Source of the DNA: Nakamurella flava
GTDB taxonomy: Bacteria > Actinomycetota > Actinomycetes > Mycobacteriales > Nakamurellaceae
NCBI RefSeq assembly: GCF_005298075.1
Contig: NZ_SZZH01000002.1
Coordinates: 62,001-126,000, forward strand
Length of the DNA: 64,000 bases
Direction of reading: 5' to 3'
Numbering within the stretch: position 1 is the first letter of the stretch; each line of letters begins with the position of its first letter. Position numbers and translations under genes: made by a program. Of this stretch, positions 61,001 to 64,000 are shown piece by piece. The notes under the pieces are model-generated. The model did not search any database. It had not been told where the DNA came from and saw nothing but the letters and a program-made list of their open reading frames with translations.

Positions 61001-62524
61001 TCAGCCGCCGCCACCCTGCGCCAACGCCAACCACAGCTCCGCCCGCACCCCCGGCGCCTCCAGCGACCGCCCGAGCAACCCCTCGATCAACACGATCCGC
61101 TTACGCAGGGTGTGCCGGTGCACCCCCAGGTCGGCCGCCGCCGGATCCCACTGTCCGTGGTGCAGCAGCCAGGCCCGCAGCGAGCGCAGCAGTTCCGCCC
61201 CGTCGGGGGCGGTGACCGCGGCGGGCCGGTGGTCGCGGATCGGGGCCAGCAGGCCCGCCGCCCAGGCCGCCGCCCGGTCCGGCGGGACGAGAGCCGACCA
61301 TCCCGTTCCGACGAGGTCGTCGAAGCGGGTGACGGCCGCCCCGGTCCGGTGCCCGACGGCCAGCGCCTCGTCGGCCTCCCGCACTGCTCCCGGGAGCGCC
61401 GTCGGATCGGACGTGGCCCGGGACAGCCCCCACCGCGCTGCCCCCTGGTCACCGGCTCCGGATCGGACCGGCACCGTACGGCCGCCGGCCGCCCCGAGCA
61501 GCAGGACCGGCCGGCCGTGGCGCTCGCCGACCAGTCCGTCCGCGCCGAGATCGGCCCAGCCGGTCGATGGGGGGCGGTCGGCGACGGCGACGGTCCACGG
61601 AGGGACGGGGAGGGCGGCCCCGGATGCGGCCAGTACGGACTCGGCCCACTCCCGCGCCGACGGAGCGGGGTCGTCGAGCAGGCGGGCCAGTACCGCCGCC
61701 GGGACTCTCTCCGGCCCGTCCGTGGAGCCGGTCGCCCGTTCCTGCCGGATGGTCAGCAGCAGCACCGCGGCGTTGACGAGGTGCCGGTCGTCCGGGGTCA
61801 ACGGGACGCCCCGGGCCACGGCCAGGAACGTGCGCCCCCGCCCACCGCCGACGGACTGCAGGCTGATGCTGTCGGTCCCGGCCGCGAACGCCACCCCGAC
61901 GGCGCCGGCGTGCCCGCGCAGTCCGCGTACCTCGGTCCGCAGGACGCCCGCCCGCGCGGGCGACAGGGCCGGCGCGGTCTCCAGGACCGCCCCGTCGGCG
62001 TCCAGCAGCACCACCGAGCCCGCCACCTGGCGGGCCAGCAACCGCACCACCCGGCGGACTCCGGTGTCACTCTGCGCGGCGCGGGTCAGGGCCTGCTGGG
62101 CGGTGAAAGTCCTCTGGACGGCCGCGTACTCGTCTGCGGCGATCGCCCGGGAGACGGCGCGGCTGATGGCGATGAACGGGGTGGCCCGGGGCACCTCGAA
62201 CAGCGGCAGACCGGCCGCGGCGGCGGCCCGGACGAGGGCCGGCGGCACCGTCGCATGGTTCAGGCCGGTGCCGAATCCGAGGCCGACCACCCCGACGGCG
62301 ACCAATCGGTCGACGTAGTTCGTCGCGTCGTCGTCCGGCGCCCGGGTCAGACCGGTGGTCAGCAGCACCTCCCCGCCGGCCAGGAACGGGGTGGGGTCGT
62401 CCAGTTCACTGGTGTGCACCCAGGTGACCGGCCGGCCGCCGCGCTCCGGCGGCGTCGTCCCGGCCGTGGCCCACCGCAGACCGAGCGCGGGCCGACCGAC
62501 GAGATCGACCACCGACAGGGTCAC
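61001..62524 (-). CDS. PucR-family transcriptional regulator
   Basis: 507 residues: an N-terminal PucR domain (SVVDLVGRPALGLRWATAG and VLLTTGL), a middle GGDEF-like/CdaR region and a C-terminal HTH_30 domain with LRSLRAWLLHHGQWDPAAADLGVHRHTLRKRI. The GTG at 62522-62524 has GGGAGG upstream; an open frame continuing to 63913 is only the antisense of gabT. Relatives regulate purine or GABA catabolism genes. It is divergent from gabT, a probable target. Confidence 0.88.
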   Translation of the reverse strand: MTLSVVDLVGRPALGLRWATAGTTPPERGGRPVTWVHTSELDDPTPFLAGGEVLLTTGLTRAPDDDATNYVDRLVAVGVVGLGFGTGLNHATVPPALVRAAAAAGLPLFEVPRATPFIAISRAVSRAIAADEYAAVQRTFTAQQALTRAAQSDTGVRRVVRLLARQVAGSVVLLDADGAVLETAPALSPARAGVLRTEVRGLRGHAGAVGVAFAAGTDSISLQSVGGGRGRTFLAVARGVPLTPDDRHLVNAAVLLLTIRQERATGSTDGPERVPAAVLARLLDDPAPSAREWAESVLAASGAALPVPPWTVAVADRPPSTGWADLGADGLVGERHGRPVLLLGAAGGRTVPVRSGAGDQGAARWGLSRATSDPTALPGAVREADEALAVGHRTGAAVTRFDDLVGTGWSALVPPDRAAAWAAGLLAPIRDHRPAAVTAPDGAELLRSLRAWLLHHGQWDPAAADLGVHRHTLRKRIVLIEGLLGRSLEAPGVRAELWLALAQGGGG

Positions 62525-62543
62525 TGCACCTCCCGGGACTAAT

Positions 62544-62587
62544 GCCAGATTGTCCAGCCGCAGCGTCTGGGCACGCCAGATCTGACA
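62544..62587. promoter_or_regulatory. Direct repeats in the pucR-gabT space
   Basis: GCCAGAT occurs at 62544-62550 and 62575-62581, 31 bases apart (three helical turns), each followed by a matching CAG. Such phased direct repeats may bind PucR. Confidence 0.3.
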
Positions 62588-62653
62588 GTACCGTCCGCAC
62601 TCGATCAGGCGCAGTCTGTGGGAAACGCTCCGCAGCGAGAGGACCATCGCGAC

Positions 62654-64000
62654 ATGACCATGACCGAGCCCCTGACCTCGACCGGTACCACCCCCGAGAG
62701 CTCCGCAGCGGCGGTCGACGGTCTGCCGCAGGAGCGCCGGCTGGTCACCGAGCTGCCCGGCCCCCGATCCCGCGAGCTCACCGCCCGCCGTCAGCGGGTG
62801 GTCGCCGGTGGCGTGAGCTCGATGCTGCCCGTCTACGTGCAGCGCGCCGGCGGCGGGATCATCGAGGACGTCGACGGCAACCGGCTGATCGACCTCGGCT
62901 CGGGCATCGCCGTCACCAGCGTCGGCAACAGCGCCCCCGCCGTGGTCGCCGGGGTGACCGAGCAGGTCGCCGCGTTCACCCACACCTGCTTCATGATCGC
63001 GCCGTACGAGGGCTACGTGCAGGTCTGCGAGGAGCTGGCCGCGCTGACCCCCGGCTCGCACGCCAAGAAGACGGCGCTGTTCAACTCGGGCGCCGAGGCC
63101 GTCGAGAACGCGATCAAGGTCGCCCGGCACGCCACCGGCCGCACCGCCGTCATCGCCTTCGACCACGCCTACCACGGCCGCACCAGCCTGACGATGGCGC
63201 TGACCGCGAAGAACATGCCCTACAAGCAGGGCTTCGGGCCGTTCCCGGCCGACGTGTACCGCGTCCCCGGCTCCTACCCCTACCGGGACGGGCTGGACGG
63301 CGCCGCGGCCGCTGCCCGCGCGATCGACATGATCAACGTCCAGGTCGGCGCGCAGAACGTGGCCGCCGTCATCATCGAGCCGATCCAGGGTGAGGGCGGG
63401 TTCATCGAGCCGGCCCCCGGCTTCCTGCCGGCCATCGTCGAGTGGGCGCGGGCCAACGGCGCGTTGTTCATCGCCGACGAGGTGCAGACCGGCTTCTGCC
63501 GCACCGGCGACTGGTTCGCCAGCGACGCCGAGGGCGTCGTCCCGGACCTCGTCACCATGGCCAAGGGCATTGCCGGCGGCCTGCCGCTGGCCGCGGTCAC
63601 CGGCCGCGCCGAACTGATGGACGCCGTGCACCCGGGCGGGCTCGGCGGCACTTACGGCGGCAACCCGGTGGCCTGTGCGGCCGCGCTCGGCGCGATCGAG
63701 ACGATGCGCGAGCAGGACCTGCGGGGCGCCGCCCACCGCATCGAGGAGCAGATGGTCCGGCGCCTGCGGGAGATGCAGGCCGTCCACCCGGAGATCGGCG
63801 ACATCCGTGGCCGCGGCGGCATGATCGCCGTCGAGCTGATCGACCCGGACGGCGCCCAGGGCCCGCAGACCCCGAACCCGGTGCTCACCGGTGCGCTGGC
63901 CCGGGCCTGCCACGCCGAGGGCGTGGTCGTGCTCACCGCGGGTACCTGGGGGAACGTGCTCCGCTTCCTGCCCCCGCTGGTGATCTCGCCCGAGCTGCTG
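62654..64000 (+). CDS. gabT: 4-aminobutyrate aminotransferase (partial)
   Basis: 449 codons before the window ends. Class III PLP aminotransferase: NSGAEAVENAIKVAR, FDHAYHGRTSLTMALT, VIIEPIQGEGGF, FIADEVQTGF and the PLP lysine in TMAKGIAGGLPLAAV are all present. It converts GABA to succinic semialdehyde. The first of two closely spaced ATGs (62654, 62660) is used. The end of the gene lies outside the window. Context with PucR fits GABA catabolism. Confidence 0.92.
   Translation, partial: MTMTEPLTSTGTTPESSAAAVDGLPQERRLVTELPGPRSRELTARRQRVVAGGVSSMLPVYVQRAGGGIIEDVDGNRLIDLGSGIAVTSVGNSAPAVVAGVTEQVAAFTHTCFMIAPYEGYVQVCEELAALTPGSHAKKTALFNSGAEAVENAIKVARHATGRTAVIAFDHAYHGRTSLTMALTAKNMPYKQGFGPFPADVYRVPGSYPYRDGLDGAAAAARAIDMINVQVGAQNVAAVIIEPIQGEGGFIEPAPGFLPAIVEWARANGALFIADEVQTGFCRTGDWFASDAEGVVPDLVTMAKGIAGGLPLAAVTGRAELMDAVHPGGLGGTYGGNPVACAAALGAIETMREQDLRGAAHRIEEQMVRRLREMQAVHPEIGDIRGRGGMIAVELIDPDGAQGPQTPNPVLTGALARACHAEGVVVLTAGTWGNVLRFLPPLVISPELL

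Noticed and set aside
61001-63913. A 970-residue version of the PucR protein
   Set aside because: The extra N-terminal part is the antisense of gabT; the GTG at 62524 with GGGAGG gives a normal PucR.

Overview
The window is about 70% GC. Almost all genes start with ATG or GTG behind GGAGG-type sites, or directly downstream of a TANNNT -10 box as leaderless genes. Gene content points to a high-GC actinobacterium: mycothiol synthesis (mshA), Lsr2, SenX3-RegX3, a DivIVA-like protein, a GAF-ANTAR protein and MurB. The order regX3-senX3-gpmA-(NlpC/P60)-YbjN-mshA-L,D-transpeptidase-murB is the order known from mycobacteria and relatives. I infer a non-mycobacterial actinobacterium, possibly of the Nakamurella type; that placement is a guess.

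Layout. 0-15 kb is core: the end of an ABC ATPase, rlmB, cysS, lsr2, a sugar-phosphate isomerase-like gene, the SenX3-RegX3 phosphate two-component system with a possible PHO box, gpmA, a large secreted NlpC/P60 protein, mshA with its YbjN partner, a lipoprotein L,D-transpeptidase and divergent murB. 15-19 kb holds a translationally coupled ECF sigma factor and membrane protein, a lipoprotein and a small membrane protein.

About 18.9-28 kb is an accessory island. It contains broken helix-turn-helix genes, a lower-GC stretch with a lipoprotein and a decayed secreted trypsin-like protease carrying lectin repeats, a fragment and a longer copy of a Mu/TniA-type DDE transposase, and an HTH-NACHT-WD40 STAND ATPase. 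The STAND gene has about a dozen highly similar WD repeats and is split by a frameshift. It is the best candidate in the window for a defence or conflict system. A 70-residue membrane protein is divergent to it.

28-34.5 kb carries an amino-acid/polyamine permease, an aminobutyraldehyde-type dehydrogenase, a membrane-fused spermidine-synthase-like protein, a PLP lyase and a degenerate pterin dehydratase-VOC fusion. A non-coding stretch with an 88-bp tandem repeat and a terminator-like hairpin follows. 35-45 kb holds a MerR regulator with a coupled membrane protein, DUF5994 plus fatty-acid desaturase, GAF-ANTAR, a zinc alcohol dehydrogenase, and a sugar ABC importer of the ribose/fructose type. 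45-51 kb has a tandem truncated haemoglobin and flavohaemoglobin pair, DivIVA-like, TetR with a divergent SnoaL-like enzyme, an MFS permease and a glycerophosphodiesterase. 51-64 kb has ilvD, a PAP2-glycosyltransferase-small protein operon, an M20 amidohydrolase, a FUSC-like membrane protein, a spore-photoproduct-lyase-family radical SAM protein, and a PucR regulator divergent from gabT, which runs off the end. The permease, dehydrogenase, spermidine-synthase-like, PucR and gabT genes together suggest polyamine/GABA catabolism.
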